64,000 nt of DNA from Gallibacter intestinalis (lineage in GTDB: Bacteria > Bacillota > Clostridia > Peptostreptococcales > Anaerovoracaceae), in the NCBI RefSeq assembly GCF_014982745.1, contig NZ_JADCKA010000003.1:62001-126000 (forward strand), read 5' to 3'. Positions 34,943 to 44,900 of the stretch are shown piece after piece. How positions within the stretch are numbered: position 1 is the stretch's first letter; each line of letters opens with the position of its first letter. Position numbers and translations under genes: made by a program. The notes under the pieces are model-generated. The model was not told where the DNA came from. It was given only the letters and a program-made list of their open reading frames with translations, and did no database searches.

Positions 34943-37507
34943 ATGAAGACACTTGAACTTAAGAAAGGCTTTTACTGGGCCGGTATACTCGACCCTAATC
35001 TGAGAGTCTTCGATATCATAATGGAAACGAAGTTCGGCACAACATATAATTCCTATGTGCTTAAGGGCTCTGAAAAGACAGCTCTCTTTGAAACGGCTAA
35101 GGAAAAGTTTATGGGCGATTATATGGCAAAGCTCAAGGAAGTGGTGGATATAAAGGATATTGACTATATCATAGTGGACCATACTGAGCCTGACCATGCC
35201 GGTTCTGCAAAATATCTTTTGGAGGGAAATCCGGCAATTAAGCTGGTGGGAAGCGCAACAGCCATCAATTTCATGAAGGAAATATGCAACATGGAATTTA
35301 ATTCCGTGATTGTAAAGGATGGAGATACTCTTTCCTTAGGAGATAAAACTTTGAAATTCATCGGAGCTCAAAATCTCCACTGGCCAGACAGCATGTATAC
35401 TTATATAGTTGAGGATAAGACCTTGGTTACATGTGATTCCTTCGGTTCCCACTACAGTTTGGATGCGGTACTGGCTTCCAAGATTGTAAATCGCGACGAT
35501 TATATGGAAGCACTGAGATACTATTACGATAATATAATCGGACCATTTAAGCCGTATGTGCTTAAGGCCATTGATAAAATCAGAGACCTCGACATAGATA
35601 TGATATGTCCAGGTCATGGCCCAGTGCTTGATAGCAATCCGTGGGAAATCGTGGATATATATGAAAAATGGTCAACAGAGGTCAATCCTAATGCCAGAAA
35701 AACCGTAGTAATCCCTTATGTTTCTGCATATGGATACACAGGAATGTTGGCCGACAAAATAGAGGAAGGCATTAGAGCCGCAGGTGATATTGAAGTTAGA
35801 AAGTACGACCTGGTAACTGCCAATCTTGATACGGTTATGGGAGATATATACTGGGCTGATGGAATACTTTTGGGAACTCCGACAATTCTTGGGGAAGCTC
35901 TTAAACCGATATGGGATATAACCACTTCAATCTTTCCGGGAACTCACGGCGGTAAATTTGCATCTGCCTTTGGTTCCTATGGATGGAGCGGTGAAGGCGT
36001 GCCAAATATAATTGCAAGACTCAAGCAGCTGCGCATGAAGGTTTACGGTGAAGGATTCAGAGTGAGATTTAAACCAAGTGAAGCTCAGCTGGAGGATGCC
36101 TTTGATTTTGGATTTGGATTTGGTTCCAGTGTCCTTGCAGGAAAGATTATAGAAAAGGAAGAACTGGCAGCTCCGGTTGTAAGAGAGTGGAAGTGCCTTG
36201 TATGCGGAGAAATTGTAAGAGGTACGCAGCCGCCTGAAGCATGTCCAGTATGTGGCGTGGGACCTGATAAATTCGTTCCAGTGGAAACTAAAGAAATCAA
36301 ATTCCAATCCCAGGAAGCGGAAAACATCGTAATTATCGGTGGTGGTATCGCAGGTCTTTCTGCAGCTGAAGCGGCTAGAAAGAGAAATCCTGTATGCAGC
36401 ATTGAAATAATTTCTGACGAAGAAGTATTTTGCTATAACAGACCGATGCTGACAAAGGGCATACTTTCCGAATTTGATGCGCTTAACTTCTTTACAAAAC
36501 AGCTCGACTGGTATGAAGAAAATAGGATAAAGACAACACTGGGAGTTAAGGTGACTGCCATAGACAGAGAGAATAAGCAGATTGCTTTGGACAACGGAGA
36601 AACCAGAAAATACGATAAGCTCATATATGCAGCCGGTGCGGAATGTAATAGACCGCCAATCAAAGGCGCCGATAAGGAAGGCGTTGAAGTGATAAGAAAG
36701 CTGGCGGATGCTAATAAGATTAGAGAAAGCCTTGGCGGCGTTAATAATGTAGCCGTTATAGGCGGAGGTATCTTAGGCCTTGAAGCGGCATGGGAATTTA
36801 TGAGAGCCGGAAAGAAGGTTACAATTATTGAAGCTGCTCCTGCGATAATGGGAAGACAGTTGGACGCAAAAGGCTCAGCCCTTCTTAAAGCAGCGGCAAT
36901 TAAAGCAGGCGCTGTGGTTTCTGAAGGTGCAGGTGTTGATGAAATTACAGGTGAAGGCAGTGCTGACGGTGTAAAAACTTCAGACGGAACAGTATACCCT
37001 GCTGATCTCGTTATAATTTCTGCCGGCATCAGACCTAATGCAGACCTTGCAAAGGAAGCTGGTCTTGACGGTGATAGATTTGTGGAAGTTGACGATACAA
37101 TGAGAACTTCAGATCCTTCAATATTTGCCTGCGGAGATACTGCAGCAATGAACGGTGTAAGCATAGGCATATGGGCTCAAGCTGACGGCATGGGTAAGGT
37201 TGCCGGTGCAAATGCTGTGGGTGATAGCGAAACCTACAGTCATGTAACTCCTTCTAATACATTTACAGGATTTAATACTGCTGTATTTTCCATAGGAGAT
37301 GTGGGACACGGTAGCGACGGACACTATAAGGAAATAGAAATATCAGAAGAATCCAAAGGCTTTTACAGAAAAATGTTCTTCCTGAACGGAAGATTCTGCG
37401 GTGGTATCCTCATAGGAAATACTTCAAAATCCGTTGAGATGATGAAGGCATATGACAAGAAGGCGGCCGTAAAAGACGAAGTGATACTTTCGCTGATGGC
37501 TGAATAA
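34943..37507 (+). CDS. flavodiiron protein fused to rubredoxin and NADH:rubredoxin reductase
   Basis: Reduces O2 or NO with electrons from NAD(P)H in one polypeptide. The ATG at 34943 follows AGGAGG and gives 854 residues. Domains in order: metallo-beta-lactamase-like diiron domain (HTEPDHAGS and CPGHGPVL hold ligands), flavodoxin-like FMN domain (VVIPYVSAYGYTGMLADKI, about 254-400), rubredoxin (WKCLVCGEIV...ACPVCGVGPDKF, about 415-455), and a pyridine nucleotide-disulfide oxidoreductase (NIVIIGGGIAGLSAAEAA to the end). Other bacteria encode these as separate proteins (as in NorV/NorW). Works alongside rubrerythrin and CoA-disulfide reductase in the same region. Confidence 0.93.
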   Translation: MKTLELKKGFYWAGILDPNLRVFDIIMETKFGTTYNSYVLKGSEKTALFETAKEKFMGDYMAKLKEVVDIKDIDYIIVDHTEPDHAGSAKYLLEGNPAIKLVGSATAINFMKEICNMEFNSVIVKDGDTLSLGDKTLKFIGAQNLHWPDSMYTYIVEDKTLVTCDSFGSHYSLDAVLASKIVNRDDYMEALRYYYDNIIGPFKPYVLKAIDKIRDLDIDMICPGHGPVLDSNPWEIVDIYEKWSTEVNPNARKTVVIPYVSAYGYTGMLADKIEEGIRAAGDIEVRKYDLVTANLDTVMGDIYWADGILLGTPTILGEALKPIWDITTSIFPGTHGGKFASAFGSYGWSGEGVPNIIARLKQLRMKVYGEGFRVRFKPSEAQLEDAFDFGFGFGSSVLAGKIIEKEELAAPVVREWKCLVCGEIVRGTQPPEACPVCGVGPDKFVPVETKEIKFQSQEAENIVIIGGGIAGLSAAEAARKRNPVCSIEIISDEEVFCYNRPMLTKGILSEFDALNFFTKQLDWYEENRIKTTLGVKVTAIDRENKQIALDNGETRKYDKLIYAAGAECNRPPIKGADKEGVEVIRKLADANKIRESLGGVNNVAVIGGGILGLEAAWEFMRAGKKVTIIEAAPAIMGRQLDAKGSALLKAAAIKAGAVVSEGAGVDEITGEGSADGVKTSDGTVYPADLVIISAGIRPNADLAKEAGLDGDRFVEVDDTMRTSDPSIFACGDTAAMNGVSIGIWAQADGMGKVAGANAVGDSETYSHVTPSNTFTGFNTAVFSIGDVGHGSDGHYKEIEISEESKGFYRKMFFLNGRFCGGILIGNTSKSVEMMKAYDKKAAVKDEVILSLMAE

Positions 37508-37527
37508 TAGAGTAATGATAAAAATAA

Positions 37528-37567
37528 GCAAAAAGCGGGGTGGTTTAAAGCTACCTTGCTTTTTTGC
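37528..37567 (+). terminator. terminator after the flavodiiron fusion
   Basis: GCAAAAAGC pairs with GCTTTTTTGC around an inner GGTGG/CTACC stem (one G-U pair). The T run lies in the right arm. Confidence 0.75.
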
Positions 37568-37624
37568 TGGTTATTAAATGAAATTACTGGTACTTGTTTC
37601 TGTACTAGAGATAATACGAGAAAT

Positions 37625-37707
37625 AAACCACCTTGCCGCTAACAAGATGGTTTGATTTGAACAATTAAGTTATCGGCCAACCATTTATCATGGTGGCTCT
37701 TTTTTTT
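37625..37707 (+). promoter_or_regulatory. tandem hairpins before the HD gene, possible attenuator
   Basis: A first hairpin (37625-37635 with 37643-37653, one mismatch) is followed by a true terminator hairpin (37676-37698, one bulge) with an eight-T run. CCACC in the first can also pair with GGTGG in the second, so two alternative folds exist. The last T lies 66 bp before the HD gene. Confidence 0.45.
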
Positions 37708-37772
37708 CTAAGTAAAGTATATATTGCAATTACTAGAAAGTCAAAGTAAAATTTTGACAAGGAGGCGATTAT

Positions 37773-38237
37773 ATGAACAGACTGATTGGATTGCAGAGCC
37801 TAATGCTTGAGGAAATAGAAAAACATGTAAAGCTTGTGCCTCAAAGAGATGAACCCGCTGAGTGGGAAAGGGTACATATAGCAAGTTGTGCTGCCATAGG
37901 GCATATACTTGCCGAGAAGCGTGGTGTAGATGCAGAGCTTGCAGCCTGTGCTTGCGCAGCACATGATTATGGCAGAATAGTAACTGGTAAGCAAGAAGAT
38001 CACGCACAGGCAGGGTATGAGCCGGTGAAGGAACTTCTCAAAAGAGATGGTAGATTTACCGATGAAGAAATAGAAATAATTGCAATAGCAGTTAAAAACC
38101 ATAGCAAAAAATCAGAAATTGGAAGCCCGATTGAGGAAATCGTCAAAGATGCCGATGTGCTGGATATGTATCAGCACGGATATGAGCTTCCAAGGGAAGA
38201 ACAGAAAAAGAGACTTAAAACCATGTTGAGCGAATAA
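37773..38237 (+). CDS. HD-domain phosphohydrolase
   Basis: 154-residue protein of the HD superfamily, metal-dependent phosphohydrolases usually acting on nucleotides. Visible ligands: His in WERVHIASCAA, the HD pair in CAAHDYGRIV, His in AVKNHSKKS and Asp in VKDADVLDMYQHG. Strong AAGGAGG site. Preceded by an attenuator-like structure and convergent with deoC; the two stop codons lie in the arms of one palindrome. Substrate unknown. Confidence 0.88.
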   Translation: MNRLIGLQSLMLEEIEKHVKLVPQRDEPAEWERVHIASCAAIGHILAEKRGVDAELAACACAAHDYGRIVTGKQEDHAQAGYEPVKELLKRDGRFTDEEIEIIAIAVKNHSKKSEIGSPIEEIVKDADVLDMYQHGYELPREEQKKRLKTMLSE

Positions 38238-38252
38238 AAAATTTATTCGCTC
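38228..38252. terminator. bidirectional terminator formed by two stop-codon regions
   Basis: Perfect 11-bp inverted repeat with a three-base loop (38228-38238 and 38242-38252). It contains the last codons and TAA stops of both convergent genes, each ending Ser-Glu-stop. Confidence 0.75.
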
Positions 38253-38902
38253 ACTATTTTTATTGATGCACTTGCACCGATTCTGTCGGCTCCGGCGTTA
38301 ATCATTGCTAGTGCAGTTTCTCTGTCCCGTATACCACCAGATGCTTTTACTTTAGCTTTATCTTTAACCAACTCCTTCATCATTGACACATCATCGGTTG
38401 TTGCACCGCCTGTGGAAAATCCTGTGGATGTTTTTACAAAATCCGCTCCGGCATCTACTGCCAGTAGACAGGCAACAGTTTTTTCAGTGTCGTTGAGCAG
38501 GCAGGTTTCGATTATGACCTTGAGTATACCGCCCTTAGAATGGACGGCTTTGGCAACCTGGCTGATGTCTTCTTTGACTTTATCGTCGCAACCGGCCTTT
38601 AGCAGACCTACATTTATAACCATATCTATTTCAGTGGCTCCATTGTCGCAGGCTTCGGATGCTTCGTAAACCTTTGCGGAGGTTGTTGATGCTCCCAAAG
38701 GAAATCCGCATACCGCTGCAACCTTAACGGAATTTGCATTTAGTTCTTTAAGGGTATCTGCAGCTAATTTAACATACGGCGGATTGACACATACGGAATA
38801 AAAGTTGTATTGGGCAGCTTCTTGACAAAGCCTTTTGATATCATCGGGAGTTGCTTCCGGTTTAAGCAGTGTATGATCTATATATCTGTTGAGATTTTCC
38901 AT
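38243..38902 (-). CDS. deoC: deoxyribose-phosphate aldolase
   Basis: Cleaves 2-deoxyribose-5-phosphate to acetaldehyde and glyceraldehyde-3-phosphate in nucleoside catabolism. The ATG at 38902 follows GGAGG and gives 219 residues starting [18 protein letters not shown], the conserved N-terminus; the in-frame ATG four codons further upstream is less likely. The Schiff-base Lys is in [14 protein letters not shown] and a second Lys in VKASGGIRD. Single gene at the edge of the accessory island. Confidence 0.96.
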   Translation of the reverse strand: MENLNRYIDHTLLKPEATPDDIKRLCQEAAQYNFYSVCVNPPYVKLAADTLKELNANSVKVAAVCGFPLGASTTSAKVYEASEACDNGATEIDMVINVGLLKAGCDDKVKEDISQVAKAVHSKGGILKVIIETCLLNDTEKTVACLLAVDAGADFVKTSTGFSTGGATTDDVSMMKELVKDKAKVKASGGIRDRETALAMINAGADRIGASASIKIVSE

Positions 38903-39053
38903 TTTGACCTCCATAAATTTATAGAAAAGTGATATTTAGCACATAATATCTTATAAAAGTGTGATTTCGATTGAATTTATCTTTGATTAAGTTTAAAATT
39001 AGAGTAACAGAGATATATTATTAAAGCAATGTTTTAAAGGAAATTATAATAAT

Positions 39054-40418
39054 ATGGAACGACAGATTATAAATAAACTGATTAAGTGGAAGGAATACCC
39101 TTTTCGAAAGCCCCTTATTTTAACCGGCATAAGACAGGTGGGCAAAACATGGACTCTTAAAGAATTTGGACGGCTCCACTATGATAATACTGCGTATTTT
39201 AATTTTGGAGAAAATGAAAATTACAAGCAGTTTTTTGAAGGAACAAAAGACATTAAACGCATGCTGCAAAATTTGATGATGGCAAGCGGGCAGCGTATAG
39301 AGCCGGAAAGAACCCTTGTAATATTTGATGAGATTCAGGATTTTCCTCAGGTGTTTGAGACCCTGGAATATTTCTGCGATAACGGCAAGGAATATCATAT
39401 TGTATGTGCGGGAAACCTTTTTAAATCAGATATGGCGGCTGATAGTGAAATGATTTCTATAGATAAGGTTGAAATATTGGAGCTTTATCCGATGAACTTC
39501 AAAGAATTTCTCATAGCCAACGGCGATGATAACTTAGCTGCATTTATCGAAAACATAAATATACTTGAGCCCATAGCGGAAGCCTTCTATAATCCGCTTC
39601 TCGAAAAGCTTAAGATGTACTTTATAACCGGCGGTATGCCTCAATCTGTATTAAGCTGGACTCAGGAAAGAGATGTGCCTGCAATGGAAACCGCCTTGAA
39701 AAATATAATAGAAGGATACGAAAGCGATTTTATAAAAAAGGCAGAAGGCAAAGATGCTTCTAAAATGCTGCAGATATGGCAGTCGATTCCTTTGCAGCTT
39801 TCAAAAAACAACAGGAAGTTTACATATAAAGGGGTAAAGGAAGGAGCAAGGGCCAGAGAATATGAAGGTGCGCTTAACTGCATGGCTGATCTTGGAACTG
39901 TAAATAGGGTATATAAAGTAGATGAACCGGAGATGCCTTTGTCGGGAAAAGAGATTTCATCTTCCTTTAAAATTTATTTGCCGGATGTGGGAATTCTCAG
40001 GAAAATGTATCAGATGACATCGGCAGCCTTTGGAGAAGGAGACAGGCTTTTTACGGAATTTAACGGAGCCCTTTCAGAAGGCTATCTGTTGGAAGCTTTG
40101 ATGCCCCAGTTTGAAAAAATGCCAAGATACTGGTCTACCAACAATCCCTTTCATAAGGTGGATTTCATCGTTAAATACGAGGGTGAGCTAGTACCAATAG
40201 AGGTGAGCGGAACTACCGGTGGACAGTCAAAGAGTCTTAAAAAGTACAAAGAGCTTTCCCCTGACGAAACGCCTTTAACGGTAAGGTTTTCCCTGGACAA
40301 TCTTAAACTGGACAGAGATAAGTTAAATGTGCCGCTATTTATGGCTGATGAAGCGGCAAGACTGATTGGGCTGGCTTTGGACTTTGGAAAGGGCCTTAGT
40401 TTGTTGGATATTTTGTAA
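39054..40418 (+). CDS. AAA-family ATPase with DUF4143 domain
   Basis: 454-residue P-loop protein of the type found scattered in accessory regions of Bacteroidota and Clostridia. Walker A TGIRQVGKTWTLKEFG (about residue 22), Walker B LVIFDEIQDFPQ, and a C-terminal DUF4143-like domain with nuclease-like VDFIVKYEGELVPIEVS (D-E-x-V pattern). Function not established; proposed roles include toxin or mobile-element-linked functions. First gene of the island that runs to 51816. AAAGGAAA site. Confidence 0.85.
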   Translation: MERQIINKLIKWKEYPFRKPLILTGIRQVGKTWTLKEFGRLHYDNTAYFNFGENENYKQFFEGTKDIKRMLQNLMMASGQRIEPERTLVIFDEIQDFPQVFETLEYFCDNGKEYHIVCAGNLFKSDMAADSEMISIDKVEILELYPMNFKEFLIANGDDNLAAFIENINILEPIAEAFYNPLLEKLKMYFITGGMPQSVLSWTQERDVPAMETALKNIIEGYESDFIKKAEGKDASKMLQIWQSIPLQLSKNNRKFTYKGVKEGARAREYEGALNCMADLGTVNRVYKVDEPEMPLSGKEISSSFKIYLPDVGILRKMYQMTSAAFGEGDRLFTEFNGALSEGYLLEALMPQFEKMPRYWSTNNPFHKVDFIVKYEGELVPIEVSGTTGGQSKSLKKYKELSPDETPLTVRFSLDNLKLDRDKLNVPLFMADEAARLIGLALDFGKGLSLLDIL

Positions 40419-40446
40419 AGAGAATATTTTAAAAGGGTATGGAAAA

Positions 40447-41508
40447 ATGTCTAAAAAAGAAAATAAAGAAATAACAATTCGTTCTAGTGCGGCAGAATAT
40501 TTGACTTATGTGGCTTCTGTTGGAGACCAACAGGATAGTATTGAAATGCGATATGAGGATGAAAATATATGGCTGACGCAGAAGATGATGGCGACACTTT
40601 ATGATGTAAGCGTTGCTGCAATCAATCAGCATGTAAAGAAAATCTACGAAGATTCCGAGTTGGAACCTGACTCAACTATTAAGAAATACTTAATAGTTCA
40701 AAAAGAGGGAACTCGTCAAGTTAGTAGAGAGGTATCACATTATAATCTTCAAATGATTATAGCAGTTGGGTTTAAAGTGAACAATGAACGAGCAGTACAG
40801 TTCCGCAAGTGGGCTAATGGCATCGTAAAGGACTATGCCATCAAAGGTTGGGTTATGGATGATGAAAGGTTAAAGCGTGGAACTTATCTGACCGAAAAAT
40901 ATTTTGACGAACAGTTAGAACGAATTAGGGAAATTCGTGCAAGTGAACGAAAATTCTATCAGAAAATAACTGATCTCTATGCAACAGCAATAGACTATGA
41001 TAAGAATTCGGCAGCGACAAAGAGATTTTATGCAACAGTTCAAAATAAAATGCATTATGCAGTTCATGGGCATACGGCGGCGGAACTGATTGTAGAGAGA
41101 GCTGACCATACGAAAGAGCACATGGGTTTAACAACATGGTCGGACGCACCTGATGGCAAAATAAAGAAAAGCGATGTAACAGTTGCAAAGAACTATTTAT
41201 CAGAGGAAGAAATGGGCCAGCTCAATAGAATGGTTTCTGCATATCTGGATTTTGCTGAGACTATGACATTGCGTCATATCCCGTTGACGATGCAGGATTG
41301 GGAGACAAGACTCAATAGATTTATTGAAATGTTTGAATATGGCATATTACAAGATGCCGGAAAAGTATCTGCAGAAATAGCTAAGCTGCATGCTGAAACT
41401 GAATTTGAAAAGTATCGCATAATCCAAGATCGTCTTTTTATGTCAGATTTTGATAGATATATGCTTGAGCTTGAAGAACAAGCTAAAAATTTAAAAAATG
41501 ATAAATAA
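40447..41508 (+). CDS. RhuM-family protein
   Basis: Starts at the ATG at 40447 after AAGGG, giving 353 residues; a longer frame overlaps the preceding gene and is not conserved. Matches the RhuM (virulence-associated, COG3943) family: IWLTQKMMATLYDVSVAAIN, HVKKIYEDSELEPDSTIKKY, REVSHYNLQMIIAVGFKVNN and RAVQFRKWANGIVKDYAIKG. The N-terminal part resembles Fic/KilA-N-associated DNA-binding modules. RhuM genes are common near restriction-modification and other defence genes. Biochemical role unknown. Confidence 0.88.
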   Translation: MSKKENKEITIRSSAAEYLTYVASVGDQQDSIEMRYEDENIWLTQKMMATLYDVSVAAINQHVKKIYEDSELEPDSTIKKYLIVQKEGTRQVSREVSHYNLQMIIAVGFKVNNERAVQFRKWANGIVKDYAIKGWVMDDERLKRGTYLTEKYFDEQLERIREIRASERKFYQKITDLYATAIDYDKNSAATKRFYATVQNKMHYAVHGHTAAELIVERADHTKEHMGLTTWSDAPDGKIKKSDVTVAKNYLSEEEMGQLNRMVSAYLDFAETMTLRHIPLTMQDWETRLNRFIEMFEYGILQDAGKVSAEIAKLHAETEFEKYRIIQDRLFMSDFDRYMLELEEQAKNLKNDK

Positions 41509-41539
41509 AAATTTCGACTCATTTGTGGAGGACACTACA

Positions 41540-41902
41540 ATGAAACTCAAAAACATATTGATAGTAGTAAAAGACATCGAAAAATCAAAACAGTTTTATC
41601 ACGACCTATTCGGTCTAAATCCTGTGCTGGATAACGACGGCAACCTTATAATGACCGAAGGTCTTGTGCTTCAGGATGAAAAGATATGGCAAGAGTTCTT
41701 GAGAAAGGACATAACCTACAAGAACAATGCCTGTGAGCTCTATTTTGAAGAAGACAACATCGAGGCTTTCGTAGAGAAATTAGAAAAGCTATATCCTGAC
41801 ATAGAATATGTAAATCGTCTTATGACCCACAGCTGGGGCCAGAAAGTTATAAGGTTTTATGATTTGGACGGAAATTTAATTGAAGTCGGAACAGCTATGT
41901 AA
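41540..41902 (+). CDS. VOC-family (glyoxalase/bleomycin-resistance-like) protein
   Basis: 120-residue single VOC module from the ATG at 41540, which follows GGAGGAC. ILIVVKDIEKSKQFYHDLFG is the first beta-alpha unit; VIRFYDLDGNLIEVG supplies the final strand with the metal-ligand Glu. Such proteins bind metals and may detoxify or bind small molecules. It stands between RhuM and the restriction module; no functional link is evident. Confidence 0.85.
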   Translation: MKLKNILIVVKDIEKSKQFYHDLFGLNPVLDNDGNLIMTEGLVLQDEKIWQEFLRKDITYKNNACELYFEEDNIEAFVEKLEKLYPDIEYVNRLMTHSWGQKVIRFYDLDGNLIEVGTAM

Positions 41903-41982
41903 TTATTTTTGTAAAAGATATATAATGAAAAAAGATAGTGTAGTGTAGATTATATATTGCAATCTTTGTTCGGAGGATAACA

Positions 41983-44900
41983 ATGGCAACAACAGATTTA
42001 AAATTTTTTACGAATGAACCAGATAGAGACTTGTATAGCAGATTTTCAGCAATATTGAAAAGTAATACACAATTTTTTGATGTATTAGTTGGATATTTTA
42101 GATCCAGTGGTTTCTTTAAATTGTATGATGCTATGAAAGACGTAGAAAGAATACGCATTTTAGTAGGTCTTAATGTTGATAAATACACTGTTGATATCAT
42201 TGATTCAGCTAATAATGAATTAGAGTATTCGACTATTCCTACAATTGAAGGTAAAAAAATAATAGGACAAGAAGTAGAAAGAGAATTTGAACATACAAAT
42301 CCTTCGGAAAATGTAGAGAAAGGTGTTCAGGTATTTATTGAATGGCTTAAATCGGGCAAGTTAGAAATGCGAATGTATACTAAAGCACCAGTGCATGCTA
42401 AGGTTTATATAATGCGCAAGGATCCAACTAAAGTCTTTGATATGTATGGAAGTGTAATAACAGGTTCTAGCAATTTTTCTGAGGCTGGGTTAGTAAATAA
42501 TTTAGAATTTAATGTTGAGTTAAAAGATAAAATTGATGTTGAGTTTGCATTGAAAAATTTTGAAGAGTTATGGGCTGAGTCCGTTGAAATAAGCGAAACA
42601 TATATTGAGTCTGTTGAGCAAAATACATGGATGAGAAATGATATTACTCCATATCAATTATATTTAAAAACTTTATATGAATTCTTTAAAGAAGAAATTA
42701 ACTCTGACAAAGAAAGTTATCAAACTCTTTTACCGGAAGGTTTTATGAAACTTCAGTATCAAATGGATGCTGTAACCCAAGCTAGACAAAAATTAGATGC
42801 GTATAATGGAGTTTTTATTTCTGATGTTGTTGGATTGGGTAAAACATATATTTGTGCTATGCTTGCAAATTCATTCAATAGGAATTCGTATAAATTGTTT
42901 ATATGTCCACCTGTATTGCAAGATTATTGGAAGAATGTGTTGCAGGAATTTGATGTTTCAAGATGGGATGTTGTTTCTTTAGGACAACTTGACAAGGTGA
43001 TAGAGAACGGAAAAGTAAGCAAGTATTCATATGTATTTGTGGATGAAGCGCATAGATTTAGAAATAGTGACACTAATGCTTTTACTAGTCTTCATCAAAT
43101 ATGCAAAGGTAAAAAAGTTGTCTTGATATCCGCTACTCCGATAAATAACTATACTAGCGATATTGAAAATCAATTGTATTTATTTCAAGCGAAAAAGAAT
43201 GGTACTATTAATGGAATAAAAAATCTTGAAGGATTTTTTGCCGACTTAAAATCAAAACTTAATAAGAAAGTTAAAGGTTCTAATGAATATATGAAGCAAC
43301 TTCGAGATAATTCCGAAGTTATTCGAGATAAAATACTAAGAGAAGTTATGGTTCGCCGTACGAGAAACGAAATCGTAGAATATTATGGTGAAGATTTGGA
43401 AAAGCAAGGATTGACTTTTCCTAAAGTAGGTAATCCTGAAAAAATTACATATGTTTTTGATGAGTTAATTGACGATGCTTTTAACCAAACAATTGATATT
43501 ATAAAGAATTTCAATTATGCCAGATATACACCATTATTGTATCTCAATGATACGAAAAAATACTCTACAATGCTTGTATCTCAGACAAATATGGGCGGAT
43601 TTATGAAAGGTGTTTTGGTTAAACGATTAGAAAGTAGTTTTTATGCTTTTCGTAAAACACTGGATAGATTTTTAGAATCGTATGATAAATTCATTGAAAT
43701 GGCAGATACTGGGAAGATTTTTATTTCTAAAAAGGTAAATGTGTATGATTTGTTAGACGATGGAGATACTTCTAAACTAATGGAATTAGTTGAAAATGAA
43801 GATGTTTTAGAATTTGATATGAAAGAATTCAAGAGTCAATTCATTAGAGATTTGGAACAAGATAGATCGCAATTAAAAGCATTACGTAGTATTTGGGCCA
43901 ATATTGATAATGATCCTAAATTAGAAGAACTTAAAAATAATCTGATAAAAAATCCAATTATCAAAGGCAATAAAGCAATAATTTTTACAGAATCTAAAGA
44001 AACTGCAGAGTACTTATATGAAGAATTAAAAGAAATCTACGGTAGCAGAATTGTTTATTATAGTGGAGAAAGTTCACCAAAGCTAAAATCTGATATTGAA
44101 GATAGTTTTAATCCTCAAAAGGAAATGAATAACAATGATAAATATGATCTCCTTATTACAACTGATGTGTTAGCGGAAGGAATCAATTTGCATAGATCAA
44201 ACATATTAATTAATTATGATTTACCTTGGAATCCAACTAGAATAATGCAAAGAGTGGGAAGAGTAAATAGAGTGGGTACAAAGTTTGACCAAATCTATGT
44301 GTTTAATTTCTTTCCAACAGCACAGAGTAAAGCACAAATGCCATTAGAGGATAGAATATTAGAAAAACTACAGGCTTTTCATGACACTTTAGGTGAAGAT
44401 ATTAAATTCTTGTCGGAAGACGAAGAAGTATCATCGCAAAGATTGTTTTCAGAATTGACCGGAGAGATGAAAGAAGACGAAAGCACGAATCCAGAATTGG
44501 AGTATCTAAAAGTTATTCGTGATGTGCGTGATAATGATCCGGATTTATTTGAAACTATTAAAAAGATGCCAAAGAAATCAAAGACTGGCAAAAAAGAAGA
44601 ATCCGTTGATACTACATCAACAATTACCTTCTTAAGGAAGGGAGCATACAAGTCGTTCTTTATCAGTGATGGTATTAACTCTGAACAAATACCGTTTATT
44701 AAAGCCATAGAGAAGATTAAGGCAAGTCCAAACGATGAAAAAATACAGGTTGCTAGTGGATATTACAGGCAATTTGAACAAAATAGTAAAGCATTTGACG
44801 AGATTCTTACAGAAGAATCTAATGTAACAATTGAGAAAACGGGGGTTTCTGGCAATGATGCTGTTGTGGTTAAATTGTTAAAAGCTATGGCTAAAGAAAA

